A stretch of DNA of 64,000 nt from Liquidambar formosana (lineage: Eukaryota; Streptophyta; Magnoliopsida; Saxifragales; Altingiaceae): assembly GCA_039720395.1 (NCBI GenBank), contig CM077824.1, forward strand, positions 17,755,046 to 17,819,045. The letters are read 5' to 3'. The notes under the pieces were generated by a model. It was not told the origin of the DNA. It ran no database searches and saw only the letters and a program-made list of their open reading frames with translations. The position numbers and the translations under genes were made by a program. Position 1 is the first letter of the stretch, and each line of letters begins with the position of its first letter. This document shows positions 35,168 through 46,292 of this stretch, in pieces.

Positions 35168-36430
35168 TTATCTTGATTTGATATTTAACACCTTTGAGCT
35201 CTCTCCCAACATGATGGCCTCCAATGAAAGAAATCTTGGAATATGAGGAAACACTTTAATCCTTGATTGCGTTCCACAAATATATAGCTTTCTCAATCTT
35301 TTTGTTCTAGGATCATAATAAACCAGATAATTTTCATAAGATAACACCAAACTTTCCTTGTTCCTAATTAGTTCAAGCCATATTTTATCCCAGCGATGTT
35401 TCGCTACTGGGTCTTCGACAAGGGCTTTCGTCCAAGAATCTTTGACACCGTAGTCCTTCAATACCCACATTTCCAACTTAGAATAAAAAAAAAACAAATT
35501 TTCCCCAGAAGCAAATACACAGAGACAACCTCCTAATACCCCAAGGTTTGACCAATCAATTTTCCGTCCAAAGAATGAAATAGGCGGCAATGGGATTGTT
35601 AGAAATTGCTCGTTTTCAATATCAAAAGCACATAATAGTCCAGACTTGTTATCATCACGCGCAATCCAATGAAGGGCACCGTTCAAAAAGATGCCAGATA
35701 ATGCACAAGAGAAATCATAGGGGACATGACCAATAGTTCTCCATGTGCCACTCCCAACTGTGTGTATCTGTGCCTCCAATTCATGAGAAAGGACTTGTCG
35801 ATAAGTCATCGTTATCACTTTGTATTGTTTAGTCTTCGAGCTAATGCCAAACCCAGATGCAGATAGATGTTTCGGACCCCTTTTGATTTTTGGAAGGGTC
35901 ATGCACTCACCAGTCACTGGATTTGATATATAAAAAGAGTCAGGAGACAGGTCATCCCATAAGCAAAGCAATCCGTTGCAAGAACCAATGATTTTTGCAT
36001 CCGACTTTGGGATATTAAAACCCATGTTAACCTTCGTTATTGCATCAGGATGATTCGCTTCTGGCTCAACCATAAAGATGTTTGTTTCCCCAAGAATTTC
36101 GAAATTACCAATTTGAAACATGAGAATGGCGGGTGCTTTTGCAAGGTGCAGTGTAGCAAAACAAGGGTCCGATATCAAATCGCGCCATGCCTTACAGACG
36201 AACCTGCAAGAAAGTAAGGATTTGAGGGGCAGTTTGCAGAAGATATCCATGACGACGTAGTGTGGGAGTTTTGACATGTAGTCTCTTGTCCTTCGCTGTT
36301 GGTAAGTCGTCCTCGTCCTCTTTTCTGACATGTTTGCCTTCTGACTCTCTTTGTACACCGTCGTCGCCTTTGCATTACCATGTTGTAGAATCAGAAACTT
36401 GAGCGTGGTTTCGACTCTACTTGGTTCCAT
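35168..36430 (-). CDS. F-box protein, FBA type, intact (copy 4)
   Basis: Intronless ORF of 420 codons with ATG at 36430-36428. The F-box is at residues 54-96 (LPHYVVMDIFCKLPLKSLLS, RFVCKAWRDLISDP). An F-box-associated domain follows: GSCNGLLCLWD, FYISNPVTGECMTLPK, SGFGISSKTKQYKVITM, IFLNGALHWIA, LLCAFDIENEQFLTIPLPP, MWVLKDYGVKDSWTK and VYYDPRTKRLRKLYI. Length and block order are normal for plant FBA proteins, which bind substrates for SCF ubiquitin ligases. A second in-frame Met at residue 34 could also serve as start because residues 1-50 are low in conserved features. It differs much from copies 1-3, but its downstream DNA shares repeats with theirs. It is the only F-box gene in the window that is visibly complete and unbroken. 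Confidence 0.9.
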   Translation of the reverse strand: MEPSRVETTLKFLILQHGNAKATTVYKESQKANMSEKRTRTTYQQRRTRDYMSKLPHYVVMDIFCKLPLKSLLSCRFVCKAWRDLISDPCFATLHLAKAPAILMFQIGNFEILGETNIFMVEPEANHPDAITKVNMGFNIPKSDAKIIGSCNGLLCLWDDLSPDSFYISNPVTGECMTLPKIKRGPKHLSASGFGISSKTKQYKVITMTYRQVLSHELEAQIHTVGSGTWRTIGHVPYDFSCALSGIFLNGALHWIARDDNKSGLLCAFDIENEQFLTIPLPPISFFGRKIDWSNLGVLGGCLCVFASGENLFFFYSKLEMWVLKDYGVKDSWTKALVEDPVAKHRWDKIWLELIRNKESLVLSYENYLVYYDPRTKRLRKLYICGTQSRIKVFPHIPRFLSLEAIMLGESSKVLNIKSR

Positions 36431-37137
36431 AGCTACTGCCGAGACGGATAAGGAGGGAGGGAGCTAGGTAGCAGAGTTTGTAATAAAAAGGGGAAATCAC
36501 AAAACCCTAATGCTCCTTAATTTTCTTGCCTTCAATAAACAGGAAAGTAGGGGTGCCAGTCCGTGCGGTTTTAGGAGGGGGTTTTGCACCAAACCGACCA
36601 AATCGGTTTGATTGGGTCCGATTTGACCGGTTTGGTTGGTTTGCTTACACATTACAGGTATGAAGAGTTGAAGATACCATCTGCGAGTTGGGTGGACGCA
36701 TGAACCACCATGGAACAACAAGAAAATAAAGGCCACCTTAATAATATAATAGTTTAAGAAAAGGAAGCTATAAAAAATAAATAAATAAAAATAAAACAAA
36801 TGAAGGGGAGAGAAGGAAAGTAAGAATATAAAATTCACAAAGAAAGAGGAAAAAAAAAAAGGATAATCTCAGCTAGAGAAAAATCAAAAACTTCCTTGAT
36901 AGCAGATTGAGTGGGTGCTGCGAAAAAAATAATTTAAGCTAATTTTTTTTAAGAGCTTCCACCTTATTGTTAGCAATTTTATATTGTTTTAGGCCTTCAA
37001 TCTTTTTGTTAGCTAAGGAATTGGATATTTAAAAGACCCCTTAATGAATATATAATATTTCTTATGAACAGTGGTTATTTCATCTGTACATGTTAGTCAC
37101 ATGTGCACACGTGAAATGTTATAATGAGTCTACAGTC
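36431..37137. other. F-box copy 4 upstream region
   Basis: No gene. Around 36549 there is a single TAGGGGTGCCAGTCCGTGCG end with CGGTTTGAT/ACCGGTTTGG motifs, probably a truncated MITE. Confidence 0.4.
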
Positions 37138-37360
37138 ATAATAGACCTCACATACGCACAACGTTTCATGGATAAGTAAAATCTTCATACACATGAGCAT
37201 ACAAAGAAGTTAGTCACATTATCTATTCAAAAGGTTATTTTAACAAAGTTTGAATACAAAATCTTAATTAGTAATTTTGCACCTCTAAAAGTAGGAATAA
37301 TGGATTCTAATAAAAGATATCATATTATACAGAGATACTTACTTAAATAAATATATTAAA

Positions 37361-37635
37361 CTAGCAAGGGCCTGCGCGATGTGAGGGAATTGCAAACTTT
37401 AGATATCTTATTGGCCAAAAAAAAAAAAAAAATTCAATTTATATGCTTAGTAACAACCGATGACCTTTTAAGAGGGGGTTTCAAATTTTAAAATGAAAAG
37501 ACATGGAAAAAAATTACTATAAAAAGAGGGGGAGAAACATTGGTGGGCTCAGAAGTAATGTAAGAAGAGAGTTTTGGAGGGAGAGATTTTTAAGCTGCCA
37601 TGTCAGCATAACTCTTAAATATAATATAGAATAGA
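37361..37635 (-). mobile_element. Short non-autonomous Helitron, 275 bp
   Basis: Read on the minus strand it begins TCTATTCTATATTATA and ends with a GC-rich stem (near CATCGCGCAGGCCC) and CTAG. The host bases are A before and T after, the Helitron target rule. The tandem copy at 38587 is uninterrupted (ATATATTAAATAAAT), giving an empty site. Confidence 0.8.
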
Positions 37636-37740
37636 TATAAAAAAGACCCCATTTAAAATTTTTGCCTTTGGCCTTAACTTATATTAAGCCAACCCTGGTC
37701 ATAATTAAAACTTTTCGGTTTCCTAAAACATACGTTAAAC

Positions 37741-38195
37741 CAGAGACAGAACTACAGCCAGAGCCGAAGGGGCCAGAGCCACCCCAATTTTCACAAAATT
37801 GTCTAGTAAAGTACATTTTTGTGACGACTTTTCAATCTAATACCAAAAAAGGGTTTTACCTGTTAACTTGTTACACATTAATTATCTACCTAGTACAAAC
37901 AACTACCAATTGTGTTTTTTGTGGTATTATATTGGGAAGTGGTCACCAAAACGAGGTCCAGTTGTTTACCTCTTTTCTTCATTAGATTAATTGCTACCGT
38001 TAACCCCAACCCCCCCCCCCCTCCCCTTTTTTTTTTGTCATAGTTTATGATAACTATAAGCAAGGTCAATTGTTTACTTATCATTCGATGTATTAATTTA
38101 ATCTTAAATCTTAACATGATTCTCATACTTGAATGGTAAATTTTTTTTTATTCATACTTTGGCCATCCCAAGATAAAATTCTTGTTCCATCCCTG
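37741..38195. mobile_element. hAT MITE, 455 bp
   Basis: The ends CAGAGACAGAAC and, inverted, CAGGGATGGAAC are similar. The 8-bp target copies are CGTTAAAC (37733-37740) and CGTCAAAC (38196-38203). The tandem copy has CGTCAAGC once (38700-38707). It contains a C run at 38010-38021. Confidence 0.85.
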
Positions 38196-38880
38196 CGTCA
38201 AACCATTGATCCATCCCTTACCTTAGCCCTTAGGTTTGTGTGTTACCTACAGAGGGTATAGAGAAAAAAAAAAAAAAAAAATTGCAACATCATTATTGGA
38301 AAATAGGCCGGATAGGGACCCACAATAGGATCACACCTCTTTTTTTTTTTTTTTTTGGTCCGAGCAAAAAGTAATAATAGATGTCACATACGCAATGTTT
38401 CATGGATAAGTAAAATCTTTATACACGTGAGCACACAAAAAAATTAGTCACATTATCTATTCAAAAGGTTATTTTAACAAAATTTGGATACAAAATCTTA
38501 ATTAGTAATTTTGCCCCTCTAAAAGTAAGAATAATGGATTCTAATAAAAGATATCATATTATACAGAGATACTTAAATAAATATATTAAATAAATAAAAA
38601 AGACCTCATTTAAAATTTTTACCTTTGGCCTTGACTTATATTAAGCCAACCCTGATCATAATTAGAACTTTTCGGTTTCCTAAAACATACGTCAAGCCAT
38701 TGATCCATCCCTTACATTAGCCCTTAGGTTTGTGCGTTACGTACCAGAGGGTATTGAGAAAGAAAAAGACAATAATAATTTGCAACATCACTATTGGAAA
38801 ATAGGCCGGATAGGGACCCACAATAGGAATATGGGATCACACTTTTTTTTTCTGGTTTTTCTTCTTTTGGGCCGAGAAAA

Positions 38881-39253
38881 ATAAAATAATAATAACTTGA
38901 CAATATTATTACCCAGATGGCACATCTCGCCCAGCAAACAATACAACATTGAATAAAACAAGTGCAACATCAAAATTACATTTAATGAATTTCTTGTAAA
39001 CAAACTACATTAATATACACAAAAATTTACATGGAGATCGAGCTCAATTAATCCCTTTCCAGAGGTTTATTTCTCTATATATATCAAACTAGATTTTCTA
39101 ATATTTGGTCTAGGCTTTCACTCGTTGAGTTCTTTCCCATTGGCTTCTAGCTAGGTGTCTGATTAAAAGACACCACACTTCATGCATGGGTTGCTTTCAT
39201 TACAATATTTGATGCACCACAAACTTCGTAGCATTGTTAAAAGTGGACAAGAC
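38881..39253. other. Intergenic, 3' flank of kinase remnant
   Basis: AT-rich; no gene visible. Confidence 0.4.
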
Positions 39254-40695
39254 TTATTGGATTCTCATATATCCACTATCAGCCTCTTCTGTAATTGTAA
39301 ACTCAGTTGAGCATGATTGTGGTTTACAATATGAATCTATGCTACAAGGGCCTCTCCGTGCCATGTAATTTGGTTGTTTTGGAATCGGAAGTTTTACACG
39401 TTCACTGCCAAGCATTGCAACTACATCTGAAGCGGTGGGACGATCACTAGGGTCATCTTGTACACATAAGAGTCCAACATGTATGCACCTCAAAAATTCA
39501 TCCCTATTGTAAGTTTCCCATAGTGTTTGGTCTATCAAATCAAATGGCTTATTGTCGTTCCACAATGTCCACGCCTGAGAAAATTTAAATCAGAAGTGTC
39601 ATCAGGTGTACGTAGCATGACTAAATGGTTAATGGTCATGAAAAATTCAACACATGCACTTACATAACTAAGAAGGTTGAAAGCTTCCTCAGATGTAAAA
39701 AACTCATGACATCTTTTTCCGGTGGTAATCTCAAGCACAACCACACCAAAGCTAAAGATATCCGACTTATTGAGTAACACCCACGATATGGATACTCTGG
39801 AACCATGTAGCCACTGCAATACAACCATATGTTAGAAATAATTAGTGATTAAGTATGATACTACAAACCTTTCTCCATGTCGAGGGATTGAAAATTGTGC
39901 ATGTAACAAAATCCAAACACCCAAATTTGTTGATTTTACCATTATTATAATACTTACAATGTTACAGCTATACAGTCTGTTTCTGCCTCAATTTCTTTGC
40001 CTTCAAGTATCCTTGCCAGGCCGAAGTCAGAAATTTTGGGATTCATCTCTTCATCTAATAAAACGTTGCTTGTTTTTAAATCTCTATGAATAATCCTCAC
40101 TCTGGAATCATGGTGAAGATAAAGAAGCCCTTGAGCAATTCCCAAAATGATGTTGAAGTGTAACTCCCAGACCAATACCATCGTTGGTGCTGATTTTCCA
40201 TTTGAAGGCATAATTTTAGAGGGTATTAAGTTAGTTTCCATCTATGTACATATATAATATATATATATACACACACATGCGCATCAAAGTATTTTAAGAA
40301 AGAAAGTTTAGAAGCTAACCAAATATGAAAAAATCCAAACTTTTGTTGGGCATATATTCATAGAGTGACAACCTTTCTTCTCCTTTTATACAGTAGCCTA
40401 GGAGTCTAATGAGATTCCGGTGTTGAAGTTTGGCAATCAACATAACCTCATTCTTAAATTCCTCTAAGCCTTGGTTTGAAGAACTTGAGAGCTTCTTTAT
40501 AGCAATTTCACATCCATCTGGAAACATACCCTGAAAGCAGAGTCCCATCATGTTGTCCAACATATTAGCCAAAAACAAGATGACATGAACTTTCATAAGT
40601 GTATTGAGCTAAGGGCTATTATTACCTTGTAAACAGGCCCAAATCCCCCATGTCCAAGCAGATTTGAATTTGAGAAGTCATTTGTAGCAGCTAGT
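39254..40695 (-). pseudogene. Receptor-like kinase remnant (S-domain/DUF26-type kinase)
   Basis: Kinase exons are recognisable in order on the minus strand. The glycine loop (NLLGHGGFGPVYK, about 40626-40690) is followed by the Lys exon ([20 protein letters not shown] and [10 protein letters not shown], 40315-40530). The catalytic exon has [14 protein letters not shown] and ISDFGLARI (39960-40205). An exon with GYMVPEY is next, then after a one-base frameshift SDIFSFGVVVLEITTGKR (39665-39813). The last exon (39254-39574) has VGLLCVQDDPSDRPTASDVV and a Ser/Glu-rich tail. The extracellular and transmembrane parts are missing; upstream of 40695 the sequence is unrelated. The catalytic residues survive, but the missing 5' half and the frameshift make it a pseudogene. 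Confidence 0.8.
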
Positions 40696-40699
40696 ATGC

Positions 40700-41142
40700 T
40701 TTTCCAATAAAAAAAAAGGTACATCTATGCCTTTCTCAAGTGAAGAGTGTATCTTGGGCCTACTCCTATTGAGGTTTGAGCCAAGATTAGTCCTCCGGAC
40801 ACGTGCAGTCCACCCATCCCTCACATAACATTTAAAGTCATGAAGTATATTTTTGAGTGGTGCCCTAGAGGGACGAGATTTCAACTCAGGACTTTTGCTT
40901 CTTGAGACGTGGTCATCTTGTCTTACCAACCTGTTGGGGTTTACATTTATGCCTTTCTTATCCTCTTGGATGAGCTGGTTGGCAGCTATCAAGTCTCGAA
41001 GCTCATCAACTTGGTTTTGAAATTGGTTTTGAAGTTGATAAATTGCATCTCTAAGCATTACACTAGTCTCATAAGTAACCATGCTGGTCACTGCATCTGC
41101 CCTTTGAGACTCTAGATGTTCCTGTAAAATGAAAGGTGTCAT
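40700..41142 (-). other. Uncharacterised ORF upstream of kinase remnant
   Basis: An open frame from 41142 (MTPFILQEHLESQRADAV) runs into the kinase fragment. Its predicted helical segment (LQNQFQNQVDELRDLIAANQ) and a Ser/Arg-rich stretch recall retrotransposon gag-like proteins, but I cannot assign it. It may mark a retroelement that replaced the 5' half of the kinase gene. Confidence 0.3.
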
Positions 41143-42412
41143 GTTAAGTCTTTTTGACAGTGGATATAAACTACCCCCTACCCCTAGTCCCTTTATATAT
41201 ATATCACCAAATAGGTATCAATGCTCCTTTTAAAAAAAAAAATAATAATAAAAAACTAATTAATTAATTAATTAAAGAGCTAGAGCATCAAAGGGTGAAA
41301 TAGCATCCCAACTAAGTTGGCACACCAAACACCCCTAATCATAGGTTGGCACACCAATCAATGCTCCTTCATAACCTTGATTGTTAGAACTTGAGATCGC
41401 TCACTTAAGTGAGAAGTATGCCGCTAGGCTATAATGCCATCGGTGCCACATTAAGTCCAACTAGTTCAATTGGGAAGCCTACAATTCTAATAATGAAAGG
41501 TGTCGCATTATATTTAAGTCCAACAGGGTATTTCCCTCGATCTCATATATTTTGTTTTCATGATCTTGTTGAAATGAGTTGGGCTCTTAATCAGTAATAA
41601 GTTGTACAGTAAATTTAAGTACTAGCTCTCCAACCATGTTAGCATTCCATCAAAATCAAAACCCATAATAATTTGTATCATTTAAAAGAAAAAAGAAAGA
41701 CCCACAATTGATGGGTCTAAGCGGGTGGCTAATGTAACAATTTTTTACCCCAAACATTCTTAGATCGACTAACATTTTGAAAGGTTGAATAATTATACAA
41801 CTAATCTAGATTATTTTTAGCATACTTAGACCACTAAGTGGTCTTATTTAGTAGTCTAAGCATACAGAAAATTTAATGGCAAGCCGTGCAGTGGCTTTTA
41901 TCAGCTCTCTGAACTCCCAGTCCATGCCCTTAGGCTGGTTTCTGGATTAGTGAGTTGTAAACAAGCAGGGTGGCTTGTGAAAGACGAGTCCAAATGCAGG
42001 GCATTCAAACTTAAATTGACCTGCAAAATAAATATAAGTTGGTTATAGTTTTGTTTTCAATATGATAATTACCATTATATTATAATATCTTCTTTTCCCT
42101 TCATCTTTCCCCAATCAATGAAACAGAAGAAATCACTTTTCTTCTAAATCACTTTTCTTTCCTCTCATAGAAATTTCTTCTTTTTTTTCTTATTTTCCTT
42201 TATTTCTTTCATTTGCCTTTTTCTCCCTTCCCTCTCTTCCCCCTAGCAGATTCCCAAAACCAAATAGAGCCTTTAAGATTTAAAAGTGAAATAATCAAGA
42301 AAAATATGTAAAAGCTACTCTCGCTATATGCTATGATTGAGATAGCTGTTATGGATTTATAACTTTGTAAGCTATTCAAAATTACAGCAGATAAGGATGT
42401 CTAGTTGTAGCC

Positions 42413-42446
<34 letters not shown>

Positions 42447-42529
42447 CGATCAAGCTCAAATATATATCGATCAAGCTCAAATATATATCAACATTCATGG
42501 ACTAAAGTTGAGGATGTCTAGTTGTAGCC

Positions 42530-42581
<52 letters not shown>

Positions 42582-43299
42582 GAGCAAAAAAGAAAAAAGG
42601 AAAAAATGGTATCCATCCACAATTCAAATGATTCCTTCAAAATCTTTCGTTCCAATTTAATGGACAATCCAATAACATGTGTAATTAATGTTGTGATATT
42701 TACACACTTCAAATTTATGAATACCAATTTTTCTTTATATATGCATTTTGCTTACTCAAACTGTAACACATTTGATCTCATTTAACTGTCATGTGATATA
42801 AGTAATTTCAAGTTAGTAACTCTTATTCCATATTATTTATCATTAGTTTTATGGTTGATTGATAATTGGTCATTTCATTTCTAATTGGTCATTGGATTTC
42901 TCACTTAGCTATCTCTGAAGAAATTTTTAAGTTAGTTTAATCTTTGTGAAAGGTAGATAAAAATTCTAGGTATTAGGATCAAAACTCCAGATAACAAAGT
43001 TCAATCCAACTATGATCGTCAGTCAACGAAAACCTGACTTTAGAAAGAGTTGCCACAGCTAATATCCCACCCCATCTTCTTTCACGTTTCCTTCTTCCTT
43101 GACTTACTTTGAGAATGATGAGTGAATGAGCTCATCTCGATAGACATCTATCTAGATGCCTATTAGGGCATGTTTGTTTAGTTGGAATGGAATGGATAGG
43201 AATTGAATCTGATTCCATGCTTAAAGAAGTTTGGAATAGGGATTATGAGGTTAATGAATTTGTGAGAGAAGGGTAATCCCATCAATTTAGTGTCAAAAG
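41143..43299. other. Intergenic with microsatellites
   Basis: No gene. The phrase AGGATGTCTAGTTGTAGCCA occurs at about 42393 and 42510, each followed by a TA run (42415-42444 and 42532-42575), so a 115-bp unit was duplicated. TTAA tetranucleotide repeats are at 41255-41275. Confidence 0.45.
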
Positions 43300-43378
43300 G
43301 GGCTATGAGGTTAATGAATTTGTTTATGGAGCTATTGTTAAAAAACTCTAATAACATGGGACAATGGCCAAAAATCCT
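43300..43378. other. Isolated end of the MULE-2 end family
   Basis: On the reverse strand it reads GGATTTTTGGCCATTGTCCC, close to the ends at 27545 and 44772. No matching second end is visible nearby. Confidence 0.45.
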
Positions 43379-43619
43379 TTTGTTTTTTTTTTCATTTTAT
43401 GGACAAATTTGTTCTCTTTTTATTAGAGCAATTGATCCGGTCCAGTTAGTGATTCAATGGTTGAACTAGTTAACCCACCCAAAATTTTCAATTTTATAAT
43501 TTTTTTGGTGGATTAAACTAGTCAGTCAAGTGACAGTATTGGGTCTGATCTAACCAAGTTCCAGCAGCCAGAGTAGACAGATTGTCCATAACATTGGTAG
43601 TGATGTATGATAGGGAACC

Positions 43620-44650
43620 CAACAATTGACAACCGTATGATGAATTATTATTTATTATTTATTTTTTGTAATTTAGGTTTTATTTACAAACCCTTGCTAG
43701 GTTGATGTTGGAGGCAAATCATGAACAAGATAATCATAGGGTTCGCAATAATATAGGGTACGAGTTCTTGTTTGTCATGTTCGTGATGATTATCTTATAG
43801 CTCCGCCTAGGCAGCCAGGTTATGCAGATATTGATGAAGTTGAGACTTTGGAAAAAAAAAAAAAAAAAAAAAATTTCCGTTGTGAAAATAGCAACCAATA
43901 ATATATTTGTGGACTAGATGAATGAGATTGAATGTCTTATGAAATTGACCCTACAATGAAAGTTTATGATTTGAGTTATGAAGATATGCAAATTCATGAA
44001 GATATTGAATCCACGATTGAACATCAGGTTCAAAACAATTTTCTAGATCCACTGGCCCAAGTTGTTGATGTTAAAGAAATTGAAAGAGCACAAGTTAAAA
44101 GCTAATTTGACAAGTATTCCATTGAATGGTAGGTTACACTGTATTGATTTCTTAGGTGTTGAAAATTTTAATATAATTTTCAATACTTATTTGGTGGATC
44201 CTATCAATGAATTGAAGATCGCTGCACATAAATCTCATGTTACTTCACTCGAGTGGTGTTTATCATAGAAGACGGTGTTCAACAGGGACACGACAATTAA
44301 CAACCATGCATCCGATGAATTATTATTATTATTTTTAGATTTTTCATTTTGTGTAATTTATGTTTTTATTTTTAGTATTTTTTTTCAGGAATTTAAGTGC
44401 TTTTGGTAATTTTTTTCTATTTACCTTTCTTGTCTAGCAAGTTTTAGGTTTTTCTTTTCTTTAATGATTTCCTATTTATCAATGTTTCCTAAGTTATGTG
44501 TTATTTCTCTATAAATATATGATTGTAGCCATATGGTAAGGCTATCTATCTTTCAAACAATAAAACTATTAATTCCTTTTGGAATTTGGTTTCTTTGCTT
44601 GAGGATTCGAGTGGTGTGGTGTTCTTCTTTTCATACGCTTCCCGTTATAT
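43620..44650 (+). pseudogene. Degenerate retroelement-like region
   Basis: The phrase ACAATTRACAACC followed by GATGAATTATTATT occurs at 43622 and 44295. Between them are broken coding fragments (YEIDPTMKVYDLSYEDMQI near 43935, LNGRLHCIDFLGVENFN near 44122). 44400-44640 has TATA-like (CTATAAATATATG) and poly(A)-like (AATAAA) sites as in an LTR. Family not recognised. Confidence 0.3.
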
Positions 44651-44654
44651 CATA

Positions 44655-44760
44655 CTAGAATGGACCTGCGCGATGCGCGGGAACCAAACAGTAACTTCAT
44701 TTAAAGTACTTAAATAAATACCAAAAATGCTACTCCATATTAATCCTTCTCGGTCTAGTT
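44655..44760 (-). mobile_element. Helitron 3' terminus on minus strand
   Basis: On the minus strand the sequence CCCGCGCATCGCGCAGG, a GC-rich hairpin, is followed by CTAG and host T. The 5' end is not located; MULE-2 begins only about 110 bp away, so it may have cut this Helitron. Confidence 0.5.
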
Positions 44761-45461
44761 AAATAGGATTAGGGATTTTTGGCCAAAACCCCTATGTATA
44801 AGAGTCTTATAGTAATAGAACCCATTTAAACTGTTGTTTATTGAAAACCCCATTTAACAATAAAAAGACCAATAGACCCCTATTTTTAAAACTTCTCCTA
44901 ATTTACAACTGTGCCACGATACACACCCGGGCAAAAAAGGGGGGCTTTTCAGCTTCGCACATTCCATTGTTTCCGGCGGAAATATAGAAACGTACGGGCT
45001 TTCCAAAAAAACAGTTTCCTTATTACACACAGCACCATCGTCTCTCTAGGGTTTTGTCATTCACAAACATACCCCCAAATAGAACCAGCGGTATTGGAGA
45101 CACTGGCTGCCGGAAAGCATTGACGACATAGGGTTTCCAATCGTAGAAACATAGGGCGAAAAGAAGTGAGTAACTTTTTGACAGATTTTTCTTTTTTGCA
45201 TCCTGAATCTAAACAGTAAAATGGTGTCTTTACTGTTAAATCATGTTAATATTGTTCCTAAATGCGTATGTTTTTTAGATGATTTGTTCTTATTTATATG
45301 AAATTTTGTCGACAATAATACAAAATATAGAAACCAACAGTGAATCCATCCATTCTAAATTTCCATCTACTATACTTGTCATGCACATATTTGGATTTCT
45401 TGATGATATATATGGACGACATTATTTGTAAGGTTTGTAAATGGTGTTTTTTGAGCGCGAA

Positions 45462-45770
45462 AACTCAATAAAATATGGTTCCAACTATGTATTGGTGCTG
45501 TTGGGGACCACAAATCGACCCCATTTGGTCAAAATTCCCTTGAATAAAATAGGGATTCAACTGTGTATTGATGCTGTTGGGGACCACAAATCGACCCTAT
45601 TTTGTCAAAATTCCCTTGAATAAAATAGGGATTCAACTGTGTATTGCTGCTGTTGGGGACCACAAATCGACTCCATTTTCTCTTCATTCCTATGTCAATT
45701 TGAATAAAATATAGATCCACCTGTGTATTTGTTTTGTTGGGGACCACAAATCGACCAACATGTTTAACAA
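45462..45770 (+). repeat. Four tandem units of about 77 bp
   Basis: Each unit holds AATAAAATA, TGTGTATT and GCTGTTGGGGACCACAAATCG; the last two have diverged ends. They lie upstream of the Ulp1-like gene, where its promoter should be. The GCTGTTGG part resembles a half-site of the MULE-2 palindrome. Confidence 0.85.
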
Positions 45771-46292
45771 ACTTGGAACTGTACATTTTCACACTTCTAA
45801 CAGCACTGTTTTATTGTCTCACATTAATATTTCATCTTCATGAACTCTGCTTGTGGTTTTTATGTAAAATATTGGTCCAACCGAATCTTGGTACTGTTTC
45901 TTCATATATTACAATTACATAACAACAATTGTCCCCAAATTAGACATGTTCAACAGCATCACCATACTGTTTCTTTCATAATATTTTCATGACTCATATT
46001 GGTAGTTGTGTGCTTCTATGAAACTATGTTTGCTTAGTAAAGTGGTACTGTTGGTTGCTTTAATGAGATAAATTATAAGAAATTTTTAACATATAACACG
46101 TGTAACAGTATCAACTTACTGTTGTGAATTAGTTGTTTACTTTTGAGTGTAATATTGTTTCTTTTCTAGCAACATTAAACTGAAACTGTTTATATATATG
46201 CAACAGTGAAGTGGTGCTGTGTAATGTGCTACAAATCATACACAATATCATTACTAACTGACATATTGTTGACTTATGCCATTGATAATCAG

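Larger units (their letters stand above)
37138..38880 (+). repeat. Tandem duplication with two filled and two empty insertion sites
   Basis: The segment from ACATACGCA (about 37146) recurs from about 38386. Shared phrases include TTTCATGGATAAGTAAAATC, ATTGGAAAATAGGCCGGATA and GCCTTTGGCC/ACCTTTGGCC. Copy 1 is longer only because it holds a Helitron (37361-37635) and a hAT MITE (37741-38195); copy 2 lacks both at the matching points (about 38587 and 38700-38707). Confidence 0.85.
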
